Assembly: GCA_018715525.1 (NCBI GenBank)
Contig: DVLL01000020.1
Span: forward strand, 47,088 to 111,087
Source: Candidatus Faeciplasma pullistercoris
GTDB lineage: Bacteria; Bacillota; Clostridia; Oscillospirales; Ruminococcaceae
Direction of reading: 5' to 3'
DNA length: 64,000 nt
The position numbers and the translations under genes were made by a program. Positions within the stretch are counted from its first letter, which is position 1. Each line of letters begins with the position of its first letter. Below, piece by piece: positions 19,034-28,830 of the stretch. Under the pieces are notes generated by a model. The model was not told where the DNA came from and ran no database searches. It worked only from the letters and a program-made list of their open reading frames with translations.

Positions 19034-20389
19034 CTAATTCTTAAGGCTGTGAAGCGGAGCGGGTATCTGACCGCCTCGGCTTATAAATTTCGACGGGGAC
19101 TTGGTATTGAGCCTCATGACAGGTCCGCAGCCGAAAAGCCCGCCCCAGTCAAGCTCCTCGCCGACATTTTTTCCTATCGCGGGAATGATTCTCACGGCGG
19201 TAGTCTTTGAATTGACCATTCCTATTGCCGCCTCGTCCGCAATTATAGCGGAAATGGTATCTGCGGTGGTGTCGCCCGGGACAACTATCATGTCAAGTCC
19301 TACCGAGCATACCGCCGTCATCGCCTCAAGCTTCTCAATAGTCAGCGAGCCGCTCCTGGCTGCGTCTATCATTCCCGCGTCCTCGGATACAGGGATAAAC
19401 GCTCCCGAAAGGCCTCCCACAGATGAGCACGCCATGACTCCGCCCTTCTTGACGGCGTCGTTGAGCAGGGCAAGAGCCGCCGTGGTTCCCGGCGCGCCGC
19501 ATTGCTCGAGCCCTATTTCCTCAAGAATATGCGCCACGCTGTCTCCAACCTTCGGGGTCGGAGCAAGGGAAAGGTCAACTATCCCGAACGGCACACCGAG
19601 CCTCTGCGAAGCGGTCACTCCCACAAGCTGCCCCACCCTCGTTATCTTATAGGCGGTGGTCTTTATGATATTGGATACCTCGTTGATGTCCGCGTCGGGG
19701 TGCTTTGCGAGCGCGGAGCGGACTACTCCGGGTCCCGAGACGCCGACATTTATTATGCAGTCCGGCTCTCCGACTCCGTGGTATGCTCCCGCCATAAACG
19801 GGTTGTCGTCCACCGAGTTGCAGAAAACAACCAGCTTTGCGGCTCCGAAGCAGGCGGAATCCACCGTAGCCTCAGCGGTTTCCCGGACTATCCTGCCCAT
19901 GAGCTTGCAGGCGTCAAGGTTTATTCCAGACTTTGTCGAGCCGATGTTTACCGACGAGCAGACCTTCCCGGTGAGCTTGAGCGCCTCGGGAATAGAGTTT
20001 ATCAGCTCCATATCTCCGGACGAGAAGCCCTTATGTACCAGCGCCGAATAGCCGCCTATTAGGTCTACTCCGACTGCTGCGGCAGCCTTATCCATAGTCA
20101 GGGCGAACTTGACCGGGCTCTCCTTGCAGGCGGCGGACACCATGGCTATAGGCGTGACGGATATTCTCTTGTTTATTATCGGGATACCGTATTCCTTTTC
20201 TATCTCGTTGCCGACCCTTACAAGATCCTTCGCGCAGCGGGTTATCTTGTCATAGACCTTTGCGCACGCCTTATCTATGTCCGAGTCAATGCAATCGAGC
20301 AGCGAGATGCCCATGGTTATGGTTCTGATGTCCAGGCACTCGTCCTGAATCATCCGTATGGTTTCCAGAATGTCGCTGAGATTTATCAT
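19034..20389 (-). CDS. PFL/UPF0210 family protein
   Basis: [62 protein letters not shown]. Confidence 0.9.
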   Translation of the reverse strand: MINLSDILETIRMIQDECLDIRTITMGISLLDCIDSDIDKACAKVYDKITRCAKDLVRVGNEIEKEYGIPIINKRISVTPIAMVSAACKESPVKFALTMDKAAAAVGVDLIGGYSALVHKGFSSGDMELINSIPEALKLTGKVCSSVNIGSTKSGINLDACKLMGRIVRETAEATVDSACFGAAKLVVFCNSVDDNPFMAGAYHGVGEPDCIINVGVSGPGVVRSALAKHPDADINEVSNIIKTTAYKITRVGQLVGVTASQRLGVPFGIVDLSLAPTPKVGDSVAHILEEIGLEQCGAPGTTAALALLNDAVKKGGVMACSSVGGLSGAFIPVSEDAGMIDAARSGSLTIEKLEAMTAVCSVGLDMIVVPGDTTADTISAIIADEAAIGMVNSKTTAVRIIPAIGKNVGEELDWGGLFGCGPVMRLNTKSPSKFISRGGQIPAPLHSLKN

Positions 20390-20409
20390 GTTTTATCTCT
20401 CCCCAAGCC

Positions 20410-20679
20410 CTATATATGGTGCATAGTGTTGAATATGTCCTCGTGCATGACATATATCGAGAGCCCCATGGATTTTCCGAGCTCGCTCATCCTGTCCGAA
20501 AGCTCGCTCAAAGGTGTGGAGAGCCTTGTTATATCCACCAGCATTACCATCGCAAAGACGTCCTGCAAAACAGACTGCGTCACCTCGGTGACGTTCGCGT
20601 TGTACTCGGCGCAGACCGCCGAGACCTTCGCGAGTATTCCTACCGCGTCCTTGCCGATTACAGATATTACCGCTTTCAT
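20410..20679 (-). CDS. ACT domain protein (UPF0237)
   Basis: MKAVISVIGKDAVGILAKVSAVCAEYNANVTEVTQSVLQDVFAMVMLVD; RBS gggagg upstream of 20679. Confidence 0.92.
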   Translation of the reverse strand: MKAVISVIGKDAVGILAKVSAVCAEYNANVTEVTQSVLQDVFAMVMLVDITRLSTPLSELSDRMSELGKSMGLSIYVMHEDIFNTMHHI

Positions 20680-20826
20680 GTGCATATCCTCCCGTACCGC
20701 CGCGACGAAGACCTTGTGTTTAAGTATATTCTCCACGCGGCATAGATTTTACCGATAAGCGTATTGTATCACAGAATTGCGGCTTTGCCAAGTGATTATC
20801 AAAATAAATCCGCCGTTTTTTGACTT

Positions 20827-22023
20827 CTATTCCTCGTACTCAAGCAGCAGCTCCGCCAAGCTCATTCCTAAAAGCCTTCCGCTGTACAACGCTTCCCCGA
20901 GTGAATTTGAGCTTGAGCCCATCTCTATCAAAACAGACGCCGGAGTAAGCTCCTGATTGTAATTCCTCTCGGCAAAAAGTATTGGGCGTGTGAACCCGGG
21001 ATAATCGCTCTCCAACTTTGACTGGAGCTGGGATGCGAACCGAAGGTTATACCTGTACTGCGGGACGTTCATGCAGCCGCAGATTATCATCACCTGAGCG
21101 GCAGTCTGGGAATCCACCTCACATACCGGAGCATATCGAACCCCGTCCGACTCGATTGCGTCCCGGTGTATGTCTATAACCACCTTTATGCTCGGATATT
21201 CCTGGAGAAGCTCCTCTACTCTCTCGCAGCTCCGGTCATACGCCCCGGTATATTTGGGATAATCGTGGACGGTTTGGTCGTGTATCACGCCTATTCCCGC
21301 CGCCTCAAGCTGAGCGGCTATCTCCTCTCCTACGGCTACGATGCTTTTTGTCAGGTCGGTCGTCCTTGAAGAAAACTCGCTGTCATAGCTGTCCCTTGGG
21401 TAGGGTTCATAGCATTCGGTGGTATGGGTGTGCATAATAAGCACCTGCGGGCTTCCGTCCGTCTCGATGCTCAGATACGGCTTGATGCTTGCCTGCTCGA
21501 GAAGATATTCGGTATCTATATCTGTGCTGTTGCGGAGCATTCCCCCGCCGGGCAGCGTCACAAAGGTAGACGACTCGTCATACGAGTAGGTCTTTCTTAT
21601 TATCTGACCGCCATCGCTGTCAAATTCGGTGGGATATGGCAGCTCGCCGGGGTGCTCCTCGTTTTGGTCCTCGGGCTCCTCCGTCTCCTCAGGAGCTTCC
21701 TCTATGCCCCAGCTCTGAGGCTGGATAAGCCCCATCAGCTTATCCGAAAGCTTGGAAAAGTCCGAATCCTCGCCCTGCGGCACAGTCGGTATATTTGGCA
21801 GGTCGGCGTCCGAGGCGTCCGAAGCGTCGTCCTGAGAAGACTCCTGCGTATCGGCAAGAGACAGCTTCGCTGAAGCGGCTGTCAGCGCGGAGAAAAAGCC
21901 CGACGGACTGTCCGCGGAAACGGCGAATATAAGCGCGCTCGTCACCGAAAACACCGCGAAGGCAAAAATACCTCCCGCCATAAACTCAGTTATCTTTTCC
22001 CTTAATTCATTATTTTTCACCAA
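20827..22023 (-). CDS. spoIIP: stage II sporulation protein P
   Basis: VLIMHTHTTECYEPYP, HDQTVHDYPKYTGAYDRSCERVEELLQEYPSIKVVIDIHRDAI. Confidence 0.95.
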   Translation of the reverse strand: MVKNNELREKITEFMAGGIFAFAVFSVTSALIFAVSADSPSGFFSALTAASAKLSLADTQESSQDDASDASDADLPNIPTVPQGEDSDFSKLSDKLMGLIQPQSWGIEEAPEETEEPEDQNEEHPGELPYPTEFDSDGGQIIRKTYSYDESSTFVTLPGGGMLRNSTDIDTEYLLEQASIKPYLSIETDGSPQVLIMHTHTTECYEPYPRDSYDSEFSSRTTDLTKSIVAVGEEIAAQLEAAGIGVIHDQTVHDYPKYTGAYDRSCERVEELLQEYPSIKVVIDIHRDAIESDGVRYAPVCEVDSQTAAQVMIICGCMNVPQYRYNLRFASQLQSKLESDYPGFTRPILFAERNYNQELTPASVLIEMGSSSNSLGEALYSGRLLGMSLAELLLEYEE

Positions 22024-22141
22024 AAATTCATCCTTTCTGTAACCTACGCGTAATTTTTTGTAATATATATAATGTAGACTTTGATTATCCGATGTGCTAA
22101 AATTATATAAGATGAAATATTATCTGAATGAGGTTTACATA

Positions 22142-23128
22142 ATGAAAAAAAGCATACTTTCCGTTCTTATTCTCTGCGGCGTGCTGCTTGCCGGCTGCAC
22201 TTCCATAGACGTCGGAATCAATAAAGACCAACTCACACAGCCGGCTACTGAGTCGGTCGTCACAACAACCGAGGCTGTTACTTCAGTTGCCGCAACCACA
22301 GAGCCCGGTATAACTGTCACAGAACCAACAATTACCGCAGCCGTGTCGGAAACCACAGCCAAAGAACCTGCAACCACGGTTACGGAAGCTGAAGCTACCG
22401 TTACCGAGCTGACTACCTTAGAGCCGCAGACTGAGACTGAGACAGAAACGAAGACGGAAACGCAGGAGCCTCAGAAAGAGGATGATGATTTGCCAGAGCT
22501 TCCGAACGACTACTACTTCCAGACCGAGGACGACTATTTCTTCATAGTGAACAAGGAGATGTTCCTGCCGGACGACTATGAAATCGAGACCGAAACGGTT
22601 CAGGGAAGCTATGAAATGGAAATAACCGCCGCCTACTACTGCCGTAAGATGATAGAGGCGGCAGCGCAGGACGGTATCGGACTCAAGGTCATCTCAGCAT
22701 ATCGCTCGGTGTCCTATCAGGAGGGACTGTTTGAAAGAAATGTCCGCTCAAGAATGGAGGACTACGGCATGAGCTATGAGGAGGCGTACTACGACACCTC
22801 TATCAACATAGCTCCCCCCGGAGGAAGCGAGCACAACGCAGGTCTCGCGGCGGACATAGTCACCGAGGACGACTGGGACACCTACACCGGCTTTGAGGAT
22901 ACCGAGGAATTCAAATGGCTTCAGGAGCACGCCGCCGAATATGGGTTCATCATGAGATACCCCCGCGGCAAGGAGGAGATAACCGGATATATATACGAAC
23001 CATGGCATTATAGATATGTAGGGGTGAAATACTCCAAGGATGTGGCTCAAAGCGGTCTTTGCCTTGAGGAATACTTTGAGAAGTATGTGTGGAACACCCC
23101 TGACAGCAATACAGACACAGATACCTAA
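22142..23128 (+). CDS. M15 D-alanyl-D-alanine carboxypeptidase lipoprotein (VanY-like) with Thr-rich linker
   Basis: lipobox LLAGCTS; SAYRSVSYQEGLFE, GGSEHNAGLAADIV, EPWHYRYVG. Confidence 0.9.
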   Translation: MKKSILSVLILCGVLLAGCTSIDVGINKDQLTQPATESVVTTTEAVTSVAATTEPGITVTEPTITAAVSETTAKEPATTVTEAEATVTELTTLEPQTETETETKTETQEPQKEDDDLPELPNDYYFQTEDDYFFIVNKEMFLPDDYEIETETVQGSYEMEITAAYYCRKMIEAAAQDGIGLKVISAYRSVSYQEGLFERNVRSRMEDYGMSYEEAYYDTSINIAPPGGSEHNAGLAADIVTEDDWDTYTGFEDTEEFKWLQEHAAEYGFIMRYPRGKEEITGYIYEPWHYRYVGVKYSKDVAQSGLCLEEYFEKYVWNTPDSNTDTDT

Positions 23129-23148
23129 GACCTCTGAAAGGAAACTTC

Positions 23149-23631
23149 ATGAATATAGCATTCTTTCTCACACTTAAAAACGACGTCGCATATTTGTACG
23201 ACGACTCATCCTTGCGGCAGGCGCTTGAAAAGATGAGATATCACGGCTACTCGTCCATACCGGTAATTTCCCGCACCGGAAAATATGTTTCAACGGTAAC
23301 GGAGGGAGATTTTCTCTGGTATATGCTCGACAGGAGCACCGATGACACAGACGGTGTATCGATATACGACGCCGAGGACATAAAGCTCAGGGACATAGTC
23401 AAAAACGACAGAGCAACGGCGGTGCGTATAACAGCGACGATGGATGAGCTGTACGAGCTCGCGATGAACCAGAATTTTGTTCCGGTTACAGACGACGAGG
23501 GAATATTCATCGGAATAGTTACCAGAAAAAATATCATCAAATACTTTGTCGCGAGCAGGACCGGAAAAAAGTTTACCGCTCCTCTCAAGTCCAAGTTTAT
23601 CTCCGGAAAGCCAAAATCGGTGTCGGAATAG
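23149..23631 (+). CDS. CBS-domain protein
   Basis: paired CBS-like repeats: SLRQALEKMRYHGYSSIPVISRTGKYVSTVTEGDFL, FVPVTDDEGIFIGIVTRKNII. Confidence 0.85.
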   Translation: MNIAFFLTLKNDVAYLYDDSSLRQALEKMRYHGYSSIPVISRTGKYVSTVTEGDFLWYMLDRSTDDTDGVSIYDAEDIKLRDIVKNDRATAVRITATMDELYELAMNQNFVPVTDDEGIFIGIVTRKNIIKYFVASRTGKKFTAPLKSKFISGKPKSVSE

Positions 23632-23776
23632 GTTGTTTGCTATAAATAGCGCTGGTTTTGTGATTACATCCCCGGCTGACGCCTGAAAGTCCAAAAAGCT
23701 TTCGGTGATTTATACAAAATTTTGTATTTGAAATGTACAATTATTACAATGTTAAGTCTACATGCGATATATATTG

Positions 23777-23805
23777 TTGACAACGGCAGTGCTTGGGTTT
23801 ATAAT
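23777..23805 (+). promoter_or_regulatory. perfect consensus sigma-A promoter TTGACA-N17-TATAAT
   Basis: read directly; precedes a ~90-nt leader and the 23898 ORF. Confidence 0.85.
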
Positions 23806-23897
23806 TAACTTACCAGTTGGCGGCTGACGCTGTTTTTGTAACACTGGCAGCGACAGCTGTTTGAGCACGAGTATAAATTATAGGGGGACTTATTCCA

Positions 23898-24281
23898 ATG
23901 AAGAGAGTAATTTCTTTGGCAATCGTCATTGCTATGGTTCTTGTCACTTTTGTTTCCTGCGGCGTTGTTATTCCTGTAGGAACATATACTGACGGAACAG
24001 GCACATCCATCATCGAGCTCGGAGAGTATGATACCGGCGCGAAGAGCGGAACAATGAAGATCTCTAACACAATTAACACCAATCTTGTATATGAGGGAAC
24101 CTACACCCTTACTGAAAATGAAGCTGATGTATCCAGCCTTCTTACCTTCACCACCTCTGACGGCGAGGTAATGGAGTTTGTATACGATGTAACTCTTGAT
24201 GTTATCCAGGATCTTGATTCTCTTATCGTTTACTACGGCGCTAACTATGTAGATCCTACCGCTACTACCGTTGCTGAGTAA
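23898..24281 (+). CDS. small secreted lipoprotein, unknown function
   Basis: MKRVISLAIVIAMVLVTFVSCG lipobox; RBS aggggga. Confidence 0.75.
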   Translation: MKRVISLAIVIAMVLVTFVSCGVVIPVGTYTDGTGTSIIELGEYDTGAKSGTMKISNTINTNLVYEGTYTLTENEADVSSLLTFTTSDGEVMEFVYDVTLDVIQDLDSLIVYYGANYVDPTATTVAE

Positions 24282-24307
24282 CATTCGCATTCTTAGCAGA
24301 TAATTTA

Positions 24308-24337
24308 AGGCTGTCCCAAGTGGGCAGCCTTTTTATT
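24308..24337 (+). terminator. rho-independent terminator
   Basis: AAGGCTGtCCcaagtgGGcAGCCTTtttatttt. Confidence 0.8.
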
Positions 24338-24392
24338 TTGCGTTTTTCTTTTTAGTTTTTGCTTTTTATTTGCGATTTGCGCCCACGCATCA

Positions 24393-24426
24393 AAAAAGCC
24401 GTGAGAATTTATACTCACGGCTTTTC
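24393..24426. terminator. bidirectional terminator
   Basis: AAAAAAGCCGTGAGaatttataCTCACGGCTTTT. Confidence 0.85.
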
Positions 24427-24448
24427 ATATACGCTGTTATGCTGTCTT

Positions 24449-26266
24449 TCAAAGCTTTGCGCGATCCTTTGCCCTCTGGACATTTGAAAGCGTAATCTTG
24501 CGAAGTCTTATGGACTTAGGAGTTACCTCAACAAGCTCGTCGTCGCCGATGAACTCAAGGCTGTCCTCAAGGCTTAAGATCTTCGGAGGTATAAGCCTGA
24601 GCGCGTCGTCGCTTCCGCTTGCGCGGGTGTTTGTAAGGTGCTTTTTCTTGCACACATTTACCACTATGTCGCCGGATTTAGGAGACTCTCCGACTATCAT
24701 GCCCTCATAGACACCGACTCCCGCTCCGATAAAGAGAGTTCCTCTCTCCTGAGCGTTGTAAAGTCCGTAGGTGACCGCTTCTCCCGTCTCAAAGGCGACA
24801 AGCGAGCCTGTCGAGCGCCTCGGGATGTCTCCCTTGTACTGCTCGTAATCGTAGAACACCGAGCTCATTATTCCCTCGCCCTTTGTATCCGTCAGGAATT
24901 CGTTCCTGTAGCCGAAAAGTCCTCTTGCCGGGACATGGAACACGACTCTCATTCTTGAGCCCACCGGAGTCATCGAGATCATCTCCGCCTTCCTCGAGCC
25001 CATCTTCTCTATCACCGCTCCGACGCTTCCCTCGGGGACATCGACAACCAGCTCCTCGATAGGCTCGCAAAGCTTGCCGTCTATCTCTTTATAGAGGACT
25101 CTCGGGGTGGATACTCCGAGCTCGTAGCCCTCTCGGCGCATATTCTCTATGAGAATGGAGAGGTGCATCTCTCCTCTTCCCGCGACCTTGAAGGAATCTG
25201 TAGAATCTGTCTCGGTCACCCTGAGCGACACGTCCTTGAGAAGCTCCTTAAACAGTCTGTCCCTGATATGCCTCGAGGTGACAAACTTGCCCTCGCGTCC
25301 GGCAAACGGAGAATCGTTTACCGAGAAGGTCATCTCGACTGTCGGCTCGCTTATCTTTACGAAAGGCAGCGGCTCATAGGCGTTGACATCGCAGATAGTA
25401 TCTCCTATCGAGATGCTCTCAATTCCGCTTATGCACACTATGTCTCCGACGGTGGCGGTATCTACAGGCACTCTGTTAAGTCCCGCTATCTGATAAAGGG
25501 TCACTATCTTGCCGCGGTATTCCTTCTTGGAATGGTGATAGTCGCCGATTATGACCTCCTGATTTACCCTGATGGAGCCGCGCTCTATCTTTCCTATGGC
25601 TATTCTTCCTACATACTCGTTGTAGTCTATCGATGAAACAAGGAGCTGGAGCGGCTCATCCGGCTCCCCCTCGGGAGCGGGAATATACTCAAGTATCTTG
25701 TCAAAGAGCGGCACAAGGTCTGTTCCGGGAACATCCTCTGAAAGCGAGGCGGTTCCGTCACGACCAGAGCAGAAGAGTATCGGAGAATCGAGCTGCTCGT
25801 CAGAGGCGTCGAGATCCATCAAGAGCTCATAGCACTCGTCTATTACCTCTTTTATTCTGGCGTCGGGACGGTCTATCTTATTTATAACTATGATTACCCT
25901 GTGACCAAGCTCCAAAGCATGCTGCAATACAAATCTTGTCTGCGGCATAGGTCCCTCGGCTGCATCGACAAGGAGTATGACTCCGTCGACCATCTTGAGT
26001 ATTCTCTCGACCTCTCCGCCGAAATCGGCATGGCCGGGGGTGTCTATGATATTTATCTTGACATCCTTATACATTACCGAGGTGTTCTTGGCGAGGATAG
26101 TTATTCCCCTCTCCCTCTCTATTGCGTTGGAGTCCATTACTCTCTCGTTTACCGTCTGGTTGGCTCTGAAGGTTCCGCTCTGCTTGAGCATGCCATCGAC
26201 CAGAGTTGTCTTTCCGTGGTCAACATGAGCTATTATCGCAACATTTCTTAAGTCGTTCCTTACCAA
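24449..26266 (-). CDS. typA: translational GTPase TypA/BipA
   Basis: NVAIIAHVDHGKTTLVDGML, ERERGITILAKNTS, DTPGHADFGGEVER, full-length. Confidence 0.98.
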   Translation of the reverse strand: MVRNDLRNVAIIAHVDHGKTTLVDGMLKQSGTFRANQTVNERVMDSNAIERERGITILAKNTSVMYKDVKINIIDTPGHADFGGEVERILKMVDGVILLVDAAEGPMPQTRFVLQHALELGHRVIIVINKIDRPDARIKEVIDECYELLMDLDASDEQLDSPILFCSGRDGTASLSEDVPGTDLVPLFDKILEYIPAPEGEPDEPLQLLVSSIDYNEYVGRIAIGKIERGSIRVNQEVIIGDYHHSKKEYRGKIVTLYQIAGLNRVPVDTATVGDIVCISGIESISIGDTICDVNAYEPLPFVKISEPTVEMTFSVNDSPFAGREGKFVTSRHIRDRLFKELLKDVSLRVTETDSTDSFKVAGRGEMHLSILIENMRREGYELGVSTPRVLYKEIDGKLCEPIEELVVDVPEGSVGAVIEKMGSRKAEMISMTPVGSRMRVVFHVPARGLFGYRNEFLTDTKGEGIMSSVFYDYEQYKGDIPRRSTGSLVAFETGEAVTYGLYNAQERGTLFIGAGVGVYEGMIVGESPKSGDIVVNVCKKKHLTNTRASGSDDALRLIPPKILSLEDSLEFIGDDELVEVTPKSIRLRKITLSNVQRAKDRAKL

Positions 26267-26446
26267 AATATTTCCTCTTTTCTCTTTCCTGCATACAAAT
26301 ATACGGCTTTATTTAGTGCATTTATCCTAATTTAATTCACCCTGTATTATATACTCTGTCTTTTCAAAAATCAATAAGCCAATTCTACAAACTTCCCGCT
26401 CCAAGAGTGTTAAAATATAGGCTTTTGTGCGCAAAAGCGCCCCGAG

Positions 26447-27154
26447 TCAGGCGGTTTCAAGCCCGGAAATATCGCATACTATCAGCTTTGCGATCATTAT
26501 TCCCATCGCAGCCGGAACAAATACCGCTGAGGCGGGGGCGTGACGCCCGTTGGAGTTATCCGCCGTGAGCCGAAGCGGCTCTTCCCTTGAATATACCACC
26601 CTGAGCTCCTTTATCCCGCGAAGCCTCAGCTCCCGCCTAAGAGTCCTCGCCAGCGGACATACCGAGGTCTTGTAGATATCAGTCGCCTCGAGCCGAGTAG
26701 GGTCGAGCTTGTTTCCCGCTCCCATCGCGCTCACGATAGGCACTCCCGCCGCCTTTGCCCTTGATATAAGCTCTATCTTTGAGCTCATTGTGTCGATGCA
26801 GTCCGCGATATATGTATATCCCCCCAAGGGGTACTTATCCGCGTTGTCAGGGGTGTAAAATACGTTTACGCATTCAACCTGCGCCAAGGGGTTTATGTCG
26901 AGTATCCTTTTTGCCATCGCCTCGGTCTTAAGCATTCCTGTGGTGCTTTCAAGCGCTATTATCTGCCTGTTGCGGTTAGTCTCACTGACGGTGTCGCTGT
27001 CAAAAAGGGTGATATGCCCTACTCCGCTGCGGGCGAGCATCTCCGCGACATACCCTCCTACTCCGCCTATTCCGAATACCGCAACGCTTGCCTCGCCGAG
27101 ACTTTTCATCCCGTCTTGCCCGAATATTTGCTCGGCTCTTGAAAATATACCCAT
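26447..27154 (-). CDS. tcdA: tRNA threonylcarbamoyladenosine dehydratase (TcdA/CsdL, ThiF family)
   Basis: VFGIGGVGGYVAEMLARSGVGHITLFDSDTVSETNRNRQ. Confidence 0.92.
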   Translation of the reverse strand: MGIFSRAEQIFGQDGMKSLGEASVAVFGIGGVGGYVAEMLARSGVGHITLFDSDTVSETNRNRQIIALESTTGMLKTEAMAKRILDINPLAQVECVNVFYTPDNADKYPLGGYTYIADCIDTMSSKIELISRAKAAGVPIVSAMGAGNKLDPTRLEATDIYKTSVCPLARTLRRELRLRGIKELRVVYSREEPLRLTADNSNGRHAPASAVFVPAAMGIMIAKLIVCDISGLETA

Positions 27155-27229
27155 AGCTTAACTCCTGCCCAAAAAATTATCATTATAAATTTTACGCCTA
27201 ATTATAGCACGCCCGCAAGCCTTTTGCAA

Positions 27230-27256
27230 AAAAAATCCGGGACAAAGCCCGGATCA
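27230..27256 (-). terminator. terminator downstream of coat-protein gene
   Basis: minus strand ATCCGGGCtttGTCCCGGATTTTTTTT. Confidence 0.85.
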
Positions 27257-27277
27257 TGCCTGTTATTTAATTCAGAC

Positions 27278-27739
27278 TCAGCTTTGGTACATGCCGTTCG
27301 CGTTCATATAGGCGTAGAGCTTCTCGCCGTGCTGCTGCTCCTCTGCCTGTATATGGTTCAGCGCCTTGCGCATATTCGTATCAGAAAACTCGAACACGCT
27401 GATGTCATAAAGGGAGGAGACATGCTTCTCCATGGCAAGGCAGTCCATCAGCAAGAACTTATCTATCTCCTCAGAGCGTCTGTCGGCATATCCGACGTTC
27501 TTGCACCAGCGATTGTTCTCGACCGTGAGACCGCCGCTTGGGATCTGCGGGGCAGTTCCGCCTATCATCGAGCTTACCGTGTCAAAGTGCTTTTTCTCAC
27601 AGCCGGCTATCTCGCTGAACAGGTTTTTAAGCTCTGTCGAACACGCAGACTGAGAATACTTTGTATACTTGTCCATGCACAGCTTTTCCTGCTCCCTGAG
27701 TTCCTTTAAGAGTCCTGTTTCCTTCTGTGTCAGTGTCAT
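27278..27739 (-). CDS. CotF-like spore coat protein (ferritin-like)
   Basis: LLKELREQEKLCMDKYTKYSQSACSTELKNLFSEIAGCEKKHFDTVSSMIGG. Confidence 0.85.
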   Translation of the reverse strand: MTLTQKETGLLKELREQEKLCMDKYTKYSQSACSTELKNLFSEIAGCEKKHFDTVSSMIGGTAPQIPSGGLTVENNRWCKNVGYADRRSEEIDKFLLMDCLAMEKHVSSLYDISVFEFSDTNMRKALNHIQAEEQQHGEKLYAYMNANGMYQS

Positions 27740-27805
27740 AACAACATCTCCTTTATATAAGATGTCGTTATTATCTGCACATTTTCCCGGAATATTCCCT
27801 TTGCG

Positions 27806-28723
27806 CTATCCTATCTTTGCCACGTCATAGGGAGTGGTCTGATATACGAAGTAGTTCAGCCAGTTTGAATACAGCAAATTTGCGTGCGCGCGCCACTTCA
27901 CAACCGGCTGCTTTGTGTCGTCGTCGTTCGGGAAGTAGTTCTCGGGGACGCTGATATCCAGTCCCTTGGCCTTGTCCCTGAAGTACTCCCTCGCAAGTGT
28001 GTCCGGGTCGTACTCAGCGTGACCGGTGATAAATATCTGCTTGCCCTCGTTGGTCATGCAGGCAAACACTCCCGCCTGTTTGCTTGTAGCCAACACCTTG
28101 AGCTCGGGACAGCTTTCGACATCCGCCGGGTCTACCGTCGAGTTTCTCGAGTGAGGCACATAGAACACATCGTCAAACCCTCGGAAAAGTATCGGGTTTT
28201 TGTAGTCCACCGTGTGCGGGAAAACGCCGAAAAGCTTCTTTGGCAAAAGATGCTTTTTGATGCCGAAGTGATAATACAGCCCCGCCTGCGCTCCCCAGCA
28301 TATATGGAAGGTGGAGTGGACGTGGGTCTTGCTCCACTCGAATATCTCGCACAGCTCCTGCCAGTACTCGACCTCCTCGAACTCAAGATGCTCAACAGGC
28401 GCTCCTGTGACTATCATTCCGTCGAAGCGCTGATCCTTCACCTCATCGAAGGTCTTGTAAAAGCTGAACAAATGCTCTGCGGAGGTGTTTTTGGACATAT
28501 GGCTCGCGGTGTGCATAAGCTCTATCTCGACCTGCAAAGGCGTGTTTCCCAAAAGCCTTGCGAGCTGCGTTTCCGTTTCCACCTTCGTGGGCATCAGATT
28601 GAGTATCAGTATCCTCAGCGGTCTTATGTCCTGAGTCAGCGCCCTCGTCTCGGTCATAACGAAAATATTCTCAGAGGCGAGCGTTTTTGCCGCAGGAAGG
28701 GTATTAGGTATTTTAATCGGCAT
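27806..28723 (-). CDS. metA: homoserine O-acyltransferase
   Basis: [67 protein letters not shown]. Confidence 0.96.
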   Translation of the reverse strand: MPIKIPNTLPAAKTLASENIFVMTETRALTQDIRPLRILILNLMPTKVETETQLARLLGNTPLQVEIELMHTASHMSKNTSAEHLFSFYKTFDEVKDQRFDGMIVTGAPVEHLEFEEVEYWQELCEIFEWSKTHVHSTFHICWGAQAGLYYHFGIKKHLLPKKLFGVFPHTVDYKNPILFRGFDDVFYVPHSRNSTVDPADVESCPELKVLATSKQAGVFACMTNEGKQIFITGHAEYDPDTLAREYFRDKAKGLDISVPENYFPNDDDTKQPVVKWRAHANLLYSNWLNYFVYQTTPYDVAKIG

Positions 28724-28830
28724 TAACCGTGGTTCCTTTCTATAATCATGACAAAATACGGCGGTTATCCGGGTCAGACACGCCGCCGTATTCACTCGCT
28801 GATTTTGTTATCGCTTTGATTATCTGATTA

